Origin: Collinsella ihumii
Lineage (GTDB): Bacteria; Actinomycetota; Coriobacteriia; Coriobacteriales; Coriobacteriaceae
Direction: 5' to 3'
NCBI RefSeq assembly: GCF_900046475.1
Contig: NZ_FCOU01000007.1
Span: 62,001 to 126,000, forward strand
DNA length: 64,000 nt
In this document: positions 8,145 through 17,699 of the stretch, piece by piece
Layout of the letters: each line of letters starts with the position of its first letter
Position numbering within the stretch: position 1 is the first letter of the stretch
Program-made: the position numbers and the translations under genes
The notes under the pieces: generated by a model
Seen by the model: the letters and a program-made list of their open reading frames with translations, nothing else
What the model was told of the DNA's origin: nothing
Database searches by the model: none

Positions 8145-9812
8145 ATGGGTGCGGATGGCGGAATCTACCTTAGAAAGATTCGTATCAAAGGGTTCAAGCG
8201 CTTTCGGGATGTGCTGACCGTCGACTTCAACGCGGGTGGCAATGTTTTGGTTGGGGATAACGGTGCCGGGAAGAGCACCATCTTGGAGGCAATCAACCTT
8301 GCTCTCTCGGGCAGGTTCAGAAATGAGCCGATCGGACGGGCCATTAGCCCCTACCTGTTCAATACCGAGGACGTCGCCCAGTTCATAAAAGCGAGCGGAA
8401 CATCTGAATGCGATCTTCCGGTCATCAGCATCGAGGTTTTCCTTGGCAATGCTGACTCAGGCGGGCTTGTCAATTTCGTTGGCGCGGTCAACTCTGACCG
8501 TTCCCGTCAAGCGGGATTTACCTTCCGCATTGGGCCCTCTCGCGAATATGCTGACGATCTGATAGGGCGGGTGCGCGCCGAATCGTTCGACAGCCTCCCG
8601 ATTGAGTATTACACAGCAACTTGGGAAACCTTTTCCCGTGCGTTGGTTTCGCCGGTGAAGCTGCCCATCAGATCGGCTTTCATCAATCCCGGCGGAGAAT
8701 GGGGTTCTGTCGCTGTGGATGAGAGGGCTGTCAAGAGCATCATTGATTGTCTGGATCCCGAGATTTGCCGGAGCATTGCGGGCGATGTCCGGTCAAGTCG
8801 GGATAATCTAGCGAGCGCCGATGGTCTCGCACGAGCAAACGGGAGCATCGGCGGGATAGAAATCCTTGGCGGAAGAACGGCGAAGCTCTCCGCAAAACAG
8901 TGCTCGAGGGAGTCGTGGATTAGGGACCTGACGGTCCAGGCCGGCGATGTCCCATTTGCACATATGGGGTCCGGCTCTCAAGGCGTCCTTCAAACGCGCG
9001 TAGCGCTCGAACGCCATCCTTTTTCTAAGAGGGCAACTGTCATATTGTACGAGGAGCCTGAGAACCATCTCTCGCATGCCCACCTTCGGGAACTCATGGA
9101 TATTGTTCTTCAGGCGACCGGCAGCCAGACTGTCTTTTCAACCCACTCGAGTTTTGTTGCGAACAAGCTCGATCTGGGCAATCTCCTTCTTGTCCCTGCC
9201 GAAGGAGGGGGCGGTTGCATGAGGTTCTCCGACTTGAGCAAATCGACCAGGGAATATTTCGAGAAACTCGCCGGCTTCGATACCCTGAGAGTCGTTTTGG
9301 CCGATCGCTCCATTCTGGTCGAGGGACCCTCCGATGAGCTCATAGTCCAGAAACTGTACATGGATTATCACAATGGCAAGATGCCTTTAGATGACGGGAT
9401 CGACGTCATCAGCGTAAAGGGATTGAGTTTCAAGCGGTTTCTTGACCTTGCCAAGCTCGCTGGAAAAAGGGTTGCGGTTGTTACCGACAACGACGGGCAT
9501 CCTGAAAAGGTTGCTGAAAAGTATAAAGACTACAGCCAGGGCGACGGCATCAAGATCTGCACGCCTTCGACGACGAGAACCGGGGACGAAGGCGATGGCG
9601 TAAAAAGTTGGAACACGCTGGAACCTGAGTTGTCTCGCGAGAACGGATGGGAGCGGTTGGCGAGCATTTTAGGATATGCCTGCTCAAGTGAAGCCGAGCT
9701 TGTCAAACATATGGAGGCTGAGAAAACCGAGTGTGCGCTGGGGCTGTTCAAGTCGGATTCTTCTATAACCTGCCCTGAGTACATCCGGGAAGCGATGGGC
9801 TGGGTTGCATGA
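8145..9812 (+). CDS. OLD-family ATP-dependent endonuclease (GajA-like)
   Basis: This 555-residue protein has an ABC-type ATPase followed by a TOPRIM nuclease. Visible parts are Walker A GDNGAGKS (residues 37-44), Walker B with signature-like ILYEEPENHLSH (about 301-312), FSTHSS (about 330), then TOPRIM motifs ILVEGPSDELI (about 390) and VTDNDGH (about 447). Residue order matches OLD nucleases and GajA of Gabija anti-phage defence. The next gene, a UvrD-like helicase, overlaps it by four bases (ATGA), as gajA-gajB pairs usually do. GC is lower than the host. Assignment to Gabija is an inference from this pairing; a stand-alone OLD repair protein is the alternative. Confidence 0.85.
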   Translation: MGADGGIYLRKIRIKGFKRFRDVLTVDFNAGGNVLVGDNGAGKSTILEAINLALSGRFRNEPIGRAISPYLFNTEDVAQFIKASGTSECDLPVISIEVFLGNADSGGLVNFVGAVNSDRSRQAGFTFRIGPSREYADDLIGRVRAESFDSLPIEYYTATWETFSRALVSPVKLPIRSAFINPGGEWGSVAVDERAVKSIIDCLDPEICRSIAGDVRSSRDNLASADGLARANGSIGGIEILGGRTAKLSAKQCSRESWIRDLTVQAGDVPFAHMGSGSQGVLQTRVALERHPFSKRATVILYEEPENHLSHAHLRELMDIVLQATGSQTVFSTHSSFVANKLDLGNLLLVPAEGGGGCMRFSDLSKSTREYFEKLAGFDTLRVVLADRSILVEGPSDELIVQKLYMDYHNGKMPLDDGIDVISVKGLSFKRFLDLAKLAGKRVAVVTDNDGHPEKVAEKYKDYSQGDGIKICTPSTTRTGDEGDGVKSWNTLEPELSRENGWERLASILGYACSSEAELVKHMEAEKTECALGLFKSDSSITCPEYIREAMGWVA

Positions 9813-10852
9813 TGGAGGGCCTTCCAGACAAGGTCGCGATAATAGCTGGTGCCGGCACGGGAAAGAGCGCTCTACTCAGAACGCTTGCGCTCGCTGAATC
9901 GAAGAGGCGGGTGCTCTATCTGACCTTCACGGAGAGCAACGCCTATGAATTTGCAGAGGGTGTTTGCGGGGAAGTCGGGGCAATTCCAAATAACGTGACT
10001 GTCATGACGTGGTACTCGTTCCTGCTCGTTCATGGTGTGCGCCCCTTTCCGTTGAAGACGATTCCGGAAAGGATAGATTCTTGCGTTCTGCCGGGAGGCA
10101 AAGTCAGACAGAGACGGGGCGTCCACAAAGGCGATCACGATTACTATTGCCCACGGCGCGGTGAGGCGTATGCTGCGCGGCTCTCTGAATTAATGCTTGC
10201 TTGCGATGGGCAATGGGGCGGTGAGGTTTTCGGGAGAATCAAGGATGCGTATCCCGTCATCCTCGTGGATGAAGCGCAGGACTTCGCGGGAGCAGACTAC
10301 GATGTTATCGCGAAGCTTGTACAATCGGCAGAAAAGGCGCTTGTCGTCGGAGATCCGCGGCAGGCGACCTACAGGACGAATCGGGAATCCCTGCACAGGA
10401 ACTTCAGCAACATCTTCGAATTCATTGAAGCGAAAAAGCTGTGCAAGGTTGATCGAGATAGCCTGTCCGTCTCTTATAGATGCCCCGAAGAGATTATCGC
10501 TCTTGCAAACTCTCTTTATGTTGGGCGCTACCCCGAGGTGACCTCTGCCCGGCCCCGAACTGACTCCCATCGAGTCTTTAAGCTAAAGAAGAGCAAGGTA
10601 CTCGAATATGCAGCAACGAAAGAGTGCATGGCGTTAACGTGGAATGGCGGTACGGTCGTTCCGGATGGGCTGCCGCGGATCAACATGGGCGAGGCGAAGG
10701 GAATGAATATTCCGAACGTCATCATCTATCCAACCGGCGACATGAAGCAGTGGCTCCAAGGCGATAGAGTTGATTGGGCGCAGGAAACCCTTGCAAAGTT
10801 TTATGTGGCGATTACGCGCGCCTCGGAGACCGTTGCCTTTGTGATTGACTAG
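9809..10852 (+). CDS. Compact UvrD-like helicase (GajB-like)
   Basis: This 347-residue protein holds an ordered set of superfamily 1 helicase motifs: GAGTGKS (residues 14-20), ILVDEAQD (about 151-158), VVGDPRQATYR (about 179), SYRCPEEII (about 222), GEAKGMNIPNVIIYP (about 293) and FYVAITRAS (about 331). That is far shorter than full UvrD and shorter than the GajB proteins I know (near 490 residues), so the inserted 1B and 2B subdomains must be largely absent. The gene overlaps the OLD gene by four bases and is therefore translationally coupled. All helicase motifs appear intact, so it is not obviously a pseudogene. Probably the helicase half of a two-gene defence system. Confidence 0.82.
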   Translation: MMEGLPDKVAIIAGAGTGKSALLRTLALAESKRRVLYLTFTESNAYEFAEGVCGEVGAIPNNVTVMTWYSFLLVHGVRPFPLKTIPERIDSCVLPGGKVRQRRGVHKGDHDYYCPRRGEAYAARLSELMLACDGQWGGEVFGRIKDAYPVILVDEAQDFAGADYDVIAKLVQSAEKALVVGDPRQATYRTNRESLHRNFSNIFEFIEAKKLCKVDRDSLSVSYRCPEEIIALANSLYVGRYPEVTSARPRTDSHRVFKLKKSKVLEYAATKECMALTWNGGTVVPDGLPRINMGEAKGMNIPNVIIYPTGDMKQWLQGDRVDWAQETLAKFYVAITRASETVAFVID

Positions 10853-11398
10853 GCGTCACAGTAGACCTCAGTGAAGAACCGATTCTTGAAATTAAGCGAG
10901 AAGGCGGTTATCTGCTGGGGAATAGTTGTCAGCATCTAGACCGTCTTCAGACTTCTGAGAAAACGCCTTTATTTGGGTTGGAAATCTACCTCACATAGTT
11001 TTGAGCTGCACGCATCTGCACCAGACGGTAGCCGGCATTCAAGTCAGCGACAAGGCGAACAAGAAGCTTGATGGAAGCAAGAAATCGTAACGCCCAAGTC
11101 AGATTACCCAAAAAAACTGGTAAAAGGTCAGCATTCGCCTGAAATCCTCACGGCTTCATAGCCTGGTGGCCCCTGCGCTGCGCAGCGTCAAGCTGTCTGA
11201 GCATTACTCTTTTGTCGGATGGGGACACTTCCGAGGATGCAAATCCACCGACCGCCTTCATCCATATACTTCCGAGAGAAGGTCCTTGCTAGGACTTTCG
11301 GCCGGCTCTGTCACGTTCCGCGGGCGCACAATTTGGGCCCCGGGAGCGGTTAACGGAACTGCTCCCAGGGCCCGATGGCTTGATCTATTCGACCGCAG
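10853..11398. other. Gap at the island's right side with a hairpin
   Basis: No gene is supported. Near 11335-11374 GGGCCCCGGGAGC pairs with GCTCCCAGGGCCC around an ACGG-containing loop. It lies 25 bases beyond the stop of the minus-strand SLH gene and may end its transcript, although no strong T-run follows. The rest of the gap shows no conserved feature I recognise. It may be decayed sequence from the island. Confidence 0.4.
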
Positions 11399-13765
11399 CT
11401 ACTTTCCGAGCACGCCGGCATCGATGGCGCTCACGGTCATGGCGGCCATCTCCGCCCTGACGAGGCCGCGGGTGGCCTGCAGCTCGCGCGAGCCGTCCGC
11501 CATCTCCACGCCGTTCATGATCCCGGCCTCGACGGCCCATGCGACCGCGGGGCGCGCCCAGTCGGACACGGCGCTTCCGTCGGCGAACCGGTCGAGGGCG
11601 GACGCGTCGGCCGCGTCCAGGTCCGCTCCCGCCGCGTTGGCGATGACGGCGCAGAACTCCTCACGCGTGAGGGTCCGGCCGATCCCGAACAGGTCGCTTC
11701 CGGCGTAACCGCCCATGACGTCTTCGGCAACCGCCCAGTTGACCGCGTCGGTGTACCAGTCGTTCAGGACGTCCCTGTGCGGGGCGGGCGGCGCGGCTAG
11801 GTCCCCCTCGCCCAGGTAGTTGAACATGACCGCCGCTGCCTGCTCGCGGGTGAGCCAGTCGAGCGGACCGAACAGGCCGCTCCCCGAGTAGCCGTTCATG
11901 ACGCCGAGCTGCGCGGCCCTCGTGACGGCATCGTGGTACCAGGCCCCCTCGGGGACGTCCGGGAAGGACGACGAGGGCTCGTTGGGGTCGGAAGGATTGT
12001 CAGGCTCATCGGGATCAGTGGGGTCGGAGGGGTCAGAGGGGTCCGTCGGGCCGCTCGGGTCCCCGCCCCGCTCCACGATCTCGAACTCGACCCTGATGCT
12101 GCCGGAGTAGGCGCCCTTGCCGGTGATGGTGACCGACGCGGTGCCCGGCGCGTCGTTGTCCTCGTAGGAGAGCTCGTAGTCGGTCCCCTCGGCGAGGACC
12201 TTCCCGTCGAGCTCGACGGTGGGCCTGGGCGTCGCGGGCGAACCGGTCCAGGTCTGGTCGGGGATCTCGGAGACCGTGGCACCTGCGATGGAGACGGTGT
12301 CGACGGGTTCGACGGCTATCCCGAAGCAGCGGCGATAAGTTCCCATGTAATATCCGTCGCTACCAGGATCTTTCTCCATATCCGTGAACTTATCGCTAAA
12401 CGTGAAGGCTCCCGCTTCATCTACTCTATATGTCCTAATTTCCTTGACGGATCCGATATAGTCATCGGTTATATAGACCGATGCAGTTCGGTTCGCGTAT
12501 TGTTTACCGAGATCGATCTTATAGTCGATACTCCCAGAACTCGCATCTCCGAAGACCGCGGCATTCAGGGTGAACCCACCCATAAGCCCGTCTACCTTGT
12601 TGCCTATGAAAGCTGGTGATGATTCGCTGAAGTAATCGACAGCCAGATTGAAGTCAGAATCGGCTAGGGAGATTTCAGCGCCCTCTGTTGTCCGAATGAT
12701 TGAGTCGTAGCCGCAGAAATCGACAGTCGCACCGCTCTGGAATCGTTCGACGGGCTCAATATTGATTGCAATGACCCCGTCGCATCTACCTTCCAACTCG
12801 GCATTGTTCGTTAGCGTTCTGAGCTCGAATGCATTTACGGTTCCATCTTCCGTGTATTGGACAATGTCGCCGTAGGGGATGGTGAACGTGCCGTCTTGAT
12901 CGACGATGAGCTTGTGAACCGCGTTGCTCCAGTTTAAATTATCCGATTCGAGTGTGCTCCCTCCAATGTACGCGGTCGCCCTCATTCCGGCATACTTTTT
13001 ATCGACCTGGAACTTGAATCCGGTGACAGCTGGGTTTTCAAATTCGTCCTCAAGCGCTTCTCGGAATGAGAAAAGGTATGACCCAAGGTGGAGGCCCCCA
13101 TTCGTGGGCGTAGTGTAATTTCCGGGGTATTCTATGTAGTCTCCATCTTGGATGGGGACTGGTTTGATTGATGCGGTTCCGTCGTGCGTCTGATTGCTGC
13201 CCGCCACGATATCCACTTGGGCTTTGTCATCCGAGATTGAGGCAAGGCTATAGGTGTGGTTTTGTTTGAAGCCATCGTAGAGGCTTTTCAGTGTAAGTGG
13301 GGAAATGCCGTTGACCAGGCTATTGCTCGGCATATTGTTTAAATCCCACATGTCGACGACTACCGTTAGCAGCAGGGAGCCATGTACCGATTGACTGATT
13401 TCGATGGTTGAGACTTCTGAGTTGGAATCAGGACTGGGCACGGAGCGCATCAGAGTGGTCTGCATCCCATCGGAATTCTCAATGTAGATGGTGACCGATC
13501 TGCCTTCAAGATATCTGGGGATGTCAATCGAATAGCTAAAGTCCTCCTTATCGCCAGAGATCTTTAGCTTGTAAAGCACGCGGTCGTTCACTTCCGGTTT
13601 ATATTGGGAGGCGAGCTCGTCGACTGCCTCTACCGTCACCCCATTGCTTTGCGAGACGAGGGAGGTTTGCGACGCCTGCGGTTCATCTTCTACTGCCATG
13701 GCAATTGTTGGTGATGCCAAACAGGCTGTTAGGGTCGCTGCTATTACAATTGGCGTTGCTTTCAA
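11399..13765 (-). CDS. Secreted SLH-domain surface protein, mosaic
   Basis: I place the start at TTG 13765 because GAGGAG lies eight bases upstream and the next residues form a signal peptide (LKATPIVIAATLTACLASP to IAMA). The mature protein is about 760 residues. Its long N-terminal part has no domain I recognise. Then comes an Ig-like repeat (DGKVLAEGTDYELSYEDN), a Pro/Asp/Ser linker and three SLH repeats starting at SFPDVPEGAWYHDAV, which normally bind secondary cell-wall polymers. The Ig/SLH coding part (11399 to about 12290) is strongly GC-rich, while 12300-13765 is AT-rich. That sharp change suggests a transferred exposed region joined to a resident anchor. The frame upstream to 13948 is open but not needed. 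Confidence 0.85.
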   Translation of the reverse strand: MKATPIVIAATLTACLASPTIAMAVEDEPQASQTSLVSQSNGVTVEAVDELASQYKPEVNDRVLYKLKISGDKEDFSYSIDIPRYLEGRSVTIYIENSDGMQTTLMRSVPSPDSNSEVSTIEISQSVHGSLLLTVVVDMWDLNNMPSNSLVNGISPLTLKSLYDGFKQNHTYSLASISDDKAQVDIVAGSNQTHDGTASIKPVPIQDGDYIEYPGNYTTPTNGGLHLGSYLFSFREALEDEFENPAVTGFKFQVDKKYAGMRATAYIGGSTLESDNLNWSNAVHKLIVDQDGTFTIPYGDIVQYTEDGTVNAFELRTLTNNAELEGRCDGVIAINIEPVERFQSGATVDFCGYDSIIRTTEGAEISLADSDFNLAVDYFSESSPAFIGNKVDGLMGGFTLNAAVFGDASSGSIDYKIDLGKQYANRTASVYITDDYIGSVKEIRTYRVDEAGAFTFSDKFTDMEKDPGSDGYYMGTYRRCFGIAVEPVDTVSIAGATVSEIPDQTWTGSPATPRPTVELDGKVLAEGTDYELSYEDNDAPGTASVTITGKGAYSGSIRVEFEIVERGGDPSGPTDPSDPSDPTDPDEPDNPSDPNEPSSSFPDVPEGAWYHDAVTRAAQLGVMNGYSGSGLFGPLDWLTREQAAAVMFNYLGEGDLAAPPAPHRDVLNDWYTDAVNWAVAEDVMGGYAGSDLFGIGRTLTREEFCAVIANAAGADLDAADASALDRFADGSAVSDWARPAVAWAVEAGIMNGVEMADGSRELQATRGLVRAEMAAMTVSAIDAGVLGK

Positions 13766-13974
13766 ACAGATCACTCCTCGTCGCCGTGGGTATTCATAAT
13801 TCCGGACGATACGATTCGAAAAGACATCTTGCGCCTTTATCGATTCTGCTCGCCCGCGTTGCTCCGTTTTCCTCTCATAGCAGTATATTTGACGCCCCAT
13901 GTCATCTGGATGTTCCTTGATGGCTTTTCGGCGGTTGGCTTTCCGCACGCTTTTTTGAGCTAGCGAAGAGTCAT

Positions 13975-14011
13975 ATAAAAATGCCCCGGCGGCATGATTT
14001 TCCGCCGGGGC
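13975..14011 (-). terminator. Terminator of the CAP/SLH gene
   Basis: GCCCCGGCGG (13983-13992) and CCGCCGGGGC (14002-14011) form a 10-bp stem. On the minus strand it is followed by ATTTTTAT. It lies 29 bases after the stop of the gene at 14040. Confidence 0.85.
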
Positions 14012-14039
14012 ACCTTATGCCTCCCGCAACTTCCCCCGG

Positions 14040-17000
14040 TTATCCGAGGTGCAGCACGTCGCGATGCAGGACGCTGAACATTTTGGCCGCGGCGCAGCGC
14101 CAGGCATCTCCGTTCGGGTTGACGTAGGCGACGCCGTTGTCAACCTCTCCGCTGATGATGCCCTGGTCGACCGCCCAAGCGACCGAGGTCCGAGCCCAGT
14201 TGGCGACCTCGCTGGCTCCGTTGATGGTGTCGAGTGCCTGACCGTTGGAGGCCACGGTGATCCCGCCGATCTCCTTGGCATAGTTCGCGAGCATGGCGCA
14301 CAGCTCTTCGCGCGTGACGGGCTTCTCGGGATCGAAGGTGTTGTTGCCGTATCCGTTGATGACCGCGTGCGCGCGTGCCCAACGGATGGCGCATCCGTAG
14401 TACTGGCTGTAGTCCACGTCGCTGAAGGACTCGGAGTTTGCGTTCGGCGAGCCGGCCATGTTCCACAGGACGCACGCTACCTGGCCGCGCGTGATGGAAA
14501 CATACGGGCCGAAGGTTCCGTCGTCGTAGCCGTGCATCAGCCCGTGCTCGAGAACGTAGCCGAGCACTTCCTCGGTGGCGTACCAGTCCGTCGGGTCGAC
14601 ATCGGGGAAGCCGCCCGTGACGGGCGTGCTGGGGGTATCGGGATCTTCCGGCTGCTCAGGTTCGTCTGCGCCGTTTTTGGAAACGGTGAGCGTGCCGTTC
14701 ACAACGGTCACGTCGTAATCGGGATTGACTCCGAGCTTCACTTCGATGGGATAGGTTCCCTCTGTGCCGCTCCAGACGCACGACAGACTGTAGTCGATTT
14801 TCTTTCCCGCAACCTCTCCGGTGACTTTGGCGGTCAGCGGTGGGCGCTGCTCGCCCGGCTTCATGGTCTTGTTATCCACCGTGATGGTCGCCTTTGCCTT
14901 GGCGACGGTGATGGCGATCTGCTTGGTCACCTTCGCATGAGTGTCGCTTTCCTGCGCCGTGATGGTGATGGTGGCGTTGCCCGCCCCCTTGATGCTCACG
15001 GTGCCGTTGCTCGAGACGGTGACGACGTCCGTGTTGCTTGAACTATAGCTCAGCTTCTGCCCGCTGGATATCGAGGCGCCGAGCGAGAAGTCGGCGTTGC
15101 CAAACGTCTTGGCAAACGAATTGCTGCCGGCAATGGATGCCGTCTTCTTGGCCGTGACGGTGAGCGTGCCGTTGACGGCGATCACGTCATAGTTGGGGTT
15201 GGAGCCGAGGTTCACCTTGATGGTGTAGGTCCCCGTAGCGGCGGTGTTGGCGTCGCAAGACAGGGTGTATTTTACCGGATAGCTCGAAAGCTGGCCGGCG
15301 ACCGTGGCGGTGAGCTCGGGCATCTTGTCGCCCACGCCCATGGTTTTGTCTTGTGCGGTGACTGTCGCCTTGGCCTTGTTGATGGTGATCGAAATGATCT
15401 TGCTTGAGCTGGCGACGGAATCGGTCGCCTGCGTCTTCGCCGTAATCGTTGCAGTTCCCGCCCCATGCACGGTGACATAGCCCATGCTCGAAACGGTGAC
15501 AACAGACGGGTTGCTGGACGTGTATGTAAGGGGCGAGCCGTTGGTTGCCTTGGCGTCAAGCCTGAAGTCGCCGTCGCCGAAGGTTTTGGTATAGGAGTCT
15601 GATCCGTTGATAGCAGGACCGGTGCCGGCGGTGACGGTGAGCGTGCCGTTTATAGCGGTCACATCATAGTTGGGATTGCGGCCAAGCTTTACGACGATGG
15701 GGTACGTGCCGACTTTGCTGTTCGGGTTGCAGGACAGCGAGTAGTTGATTCGGTCGGAGCTGACCTCGCCGGTGACACTGGCCGTGAGCGTCGGCTTTTT
15801 TTCGCCGGAACGCATGGTCAGGTCGTTCGCTCTGACCGTCGCCTTGGCCTTTTTGACCGTGACGGTGATGGTCTTCGTGGCTTCGGGATACCGATCGTTG
15901 GCCTGCGCTGTCACGGTGATGGTTGCCGTGCCGGCGCCGCAGACGCTGGCCTCATCACCGTATAGGCCGATGACGGACGTATCGCTTGTATAGTAGCGCA
16001 GGGTCTGGCCGCTGGAGATCGACTGGTTGAGGCTGAAGTCCGCGTCACCGAACGTCTTGCTAAAGAAGTCGGGTCCGGTAATGGTTGCGGGGGTCGCCGA
16101 GCCTCCGCCCTCCAGACTGAAGAAGTTCACCTGGTACTCAATGGGGGAAGAAGTGGCTCCCGTGATGCGCACGGTGAAGCTGTCGCCCGAATTGTAAGAA
16201 ATACCGTTGGGTCTGAAGATGATGGCGCCGACCATTCCGTACCAACCGTTGTCGACGTGGAAGTAGCCATCTTTTGACGTGCTGCTAAAGTTCCACACCT
16301 TGCCGTCGCGCTGGCGGGTGAGGGTGACGGTCGTGCTGCTTTCCGATACCTCACTGCCTACGTTTAGGCTCCACGGATCGTCGCTTTGGAAGAGCTCGAC
16401 CGGCATGTTCTGCGCGGGCCAAGCGACGTTCGTGCAGCTTGAGGAGCCAGTTCTGTCGAAGGCGTACATGGCGGTGTAGCTGCCCACATAGCCAAAGCCC
16501 ACCTGACCCATGGGTGGATTGAGCACCCAGCGACGGTGGCCAACACGGTCGATGTTACTCGCGTCTTCATCGCGCAGGTAGCCGTTGACGATTGAGCTAG
16601 CGGGATTGGCGTAGCCTGATCCGAGATTTGAGCTGCTCGCTCCCGTATGCCCGAGGTCATAGAGGTCATTGGGTAGGCCAGCTGGCTGGGATGGATCGTG
16701 CGACAGCTTGTTGTTCAGCCTGCTAACGAGCGATGCTGCCTGCGCCCACTCGTTGTAGTCGCTGTTCAGCGTGACGTTGCTCGGGACGCCCGCGATGTAG
16801 CGCACAAAGTTGAGGACCTTGAGCGCGTCGTTGAGCGTTTCGTTCGAAAGGCTTCCGGCAGCATATGGCGGGGTTTTGACATTTGGCTGCGCGGAATAGC
16901 TGACGGATTTGCTCGTGAGCTCGTCGAGGTCGATGTTATTTCGCTCGGCATAGTCCAAGATGTCCTCCTGGCTTACCGGGGCCACGTTGCATCCGTCGGC

Positions 17001-17126
17001 AAAGGCGGCATGAGGGCTCAGAGCAAGCACGAGCGCGAGGCTTGCCATGAGTGCCATCACCACCCGCCACCATCGCCGCGACGCGTGCTGGGACAGCCCG
17101 GAGGGCCGCCAAACATTCGTATACAT
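14040..17126 (-). CDS. Large secreted CAP-domain, Ig-like, SLH surface protein
   Basis: This 1028-residue protein starts at ATG 17126 with GGGAGG just upstream. Residues 1-45 are a signal peptide (VVMALMASLALVLALSPHAAFA). Residues about 95-235 form a CAP/SCP-like domain (LNFVRYIAGVP, GHTGASSSNLG, VGHRRWVLNP). Four long repeats follow, alternating an Ig-like motif (FAKTFGNADFSL, ITITAQ) with an NPNYDV-type module. After a Pro/Glu-rich spacer, three SLH repeats (GFPDVDPTDWYATEEV and two more) give cell-wall attachment. CAP domains in bacteria have unknown ligands. The gene lies beside another SLH gene in the same direction, with its own terminator between them. Confidence 0.9.
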   Translation of the reverse strand: MYTNVWRPSGLSQHASRRWWRVVMALMASLALVLALSPHAAFADGCNVAPVSQEDILDYAERNNIDLDELTSKSVSYSAQPNVKTPPYAAGSLSNETLNDALKVLNFVRYIAGVPSNVTLNSDYNEWAQAASLVSRLNNKLSHDPSQPAGLPNDLYDLGHTGASSSNLGSGYANPASSIVNGYLRDEDASNIDRVGHRRWVLNPPMGQVGFGYVGSYTAMYAFDRTGSSSCTNVAWPAQNMPVELFQSDDPWSLNVGSEVSESSTTVTLTRQRDGKVWNFSSTSKDGYFHVDNGWYGMVGAIIFRPNGISYNSGDSFTVRITGATSSPIEYQVNFFSLEGGGSATPATITGPDFFSKTFGDADFSLNQSISSGQTLRYYTSDTSVIGLYGDEASVCGAGTATITVTAQANDRYPEATKTITVTVKKAKATVRANDLTMRSGEKKPTLTASVTGEVSSDRINYSLSCNPNSKVGTYPIVVKLGRNPNYDVTAINGTLTVTAGTGPAINGSDSYTKTFGDGDFRLDAKATNGSPLTYTSSNPSVVTVSSMGYVTVHGAGTATITAKTQATDSVASSSKIISITINKAKATVTAQDKTMGVGDKMPELTATVAGQLSSYPVKYTLSCDANTAATGTYTIKVNLGSNPNYDVIAVNGTLTVTAKKTASIAGSNSFAKTFGNADFSLGASISSGQKLSYSSSNTDVVTVSSNGTVSIKGAGNATITITAQESDTHAKVTKQIAITVAKAKATITVDNKTMKPGEQRPPLTAKVTGEVAGKKIDYSLSCVWSGTEGTYPIEVKLGVNPDYDVTVVNGTLTVSKNGADEPEQPEDPDTPSTPVTGGFPDVDPTDWYATEEVLGYVLEHGLMHGYDDGTFGPYVSITRGQVACVLWNMAGSPNANSESFSDVDYSQYYGCAIRWARAHAVINGYGNNTFDPEKPVTREELCAMLANYAKEIGGITVASNGQALDTINGASEVANWARTSVAWAVDQGIISGEVDNGVAYVNPNGDAWRCAAAKMFSVLHRDVLHLG

Positions 17127-17301
17127 AAGTACCTCCCGACCCTTTGCGAGGGGACAACCCCTCTCTACTTGAGACCTTATATGCTGGTGGCGGATGTTTT
17201 TGGGTGCGACAAAAGTCTATCGGCGAGGGGCCATTTTGATTGGCGAGCGGCGGCGCGTGGCAGGCAAAAGTGCACGCAGAAGGTACGTCCCCAACGTGCA
17301 C

Positions 17302-17625
17302 CTACAGCCGCAGTGCCATGCCGCTGCGCTTGGCCACGAACCACCTTCCCCGTTCCCACCAGATCACTTTGGGCGTACGGCGGATGCAGACGGTCCACTT
17401 GACGCAGAGGTTGCCGAATTCTGCTCTGCCAAAGCTCCGAACGCTGTAGACGCTTTCGATGTTCCACCATCTGCCGTCGGGCCAATGCAGGCGCACGGGG
17501 TGCGCATCATGATCACCGGGCCCTGGTGACCCTGCTGCCATGTCCACGCGGATGTAGATGCGCTCCCGTTCTGCGGGAATGCCGCACCTTCCGGCAAGCG
17601 ATGCACGATGCGGGAATCCAGCCAC
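17302..17625 (-). CDS. Small tryptophan-rich conserved-looking protein
   Basis: This 107-residue protein starts at GTG 17625, with GAGGAGG five bases upstream, which is the best evidence that it is real. The core (HPVRLHWPDGRWWNIESV and RRTPKVIWWERGRWFV) is rich in aromatic and basic residues and reads like a small globular domain. There is no signal peptide or membrane segment. I do not recognise the family with certainty; it vaguely resembles small actinobacterial proteins with a closing W-x-x-x-x-W-F-V strand. It stands alone between the CAP/SLH gene and a long inverted-repeat element. Confidence 0.6.
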   Translation of the reverse strand: MAGFPHRASLAGRCGIPAERERIYIRVDMAAGSPGPGDHDAHPVRLHWPDGRWWNIESVYSVRSFGRAEFGNLCVKWTVCIRRTPKVIWWERGRWFVAKRSGMALRL

Positions 17626-17699
17626 GGTAACCTCCTCAATCGATCATGTGTTCGAATCGAGTGGCATCATAAGCAGTCGCGTGGACATGGCTTTGCACT

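Noticed and set aside
8145-10852. PARIS or a retron-associated OLD system
   Set aside because: ATPase and TOPRIM are in one protein, the partner is a UvrD-like helicase, and no reverse transcriptase or separate TOPRIM gene is present.
4154-13948. Attachment-site repeat of the tRNA-Arg 3' end bounding an integrated element
   Set aside because: I found no second copy of the tRNA 3' end in the next 10 kb and no integrase gene.
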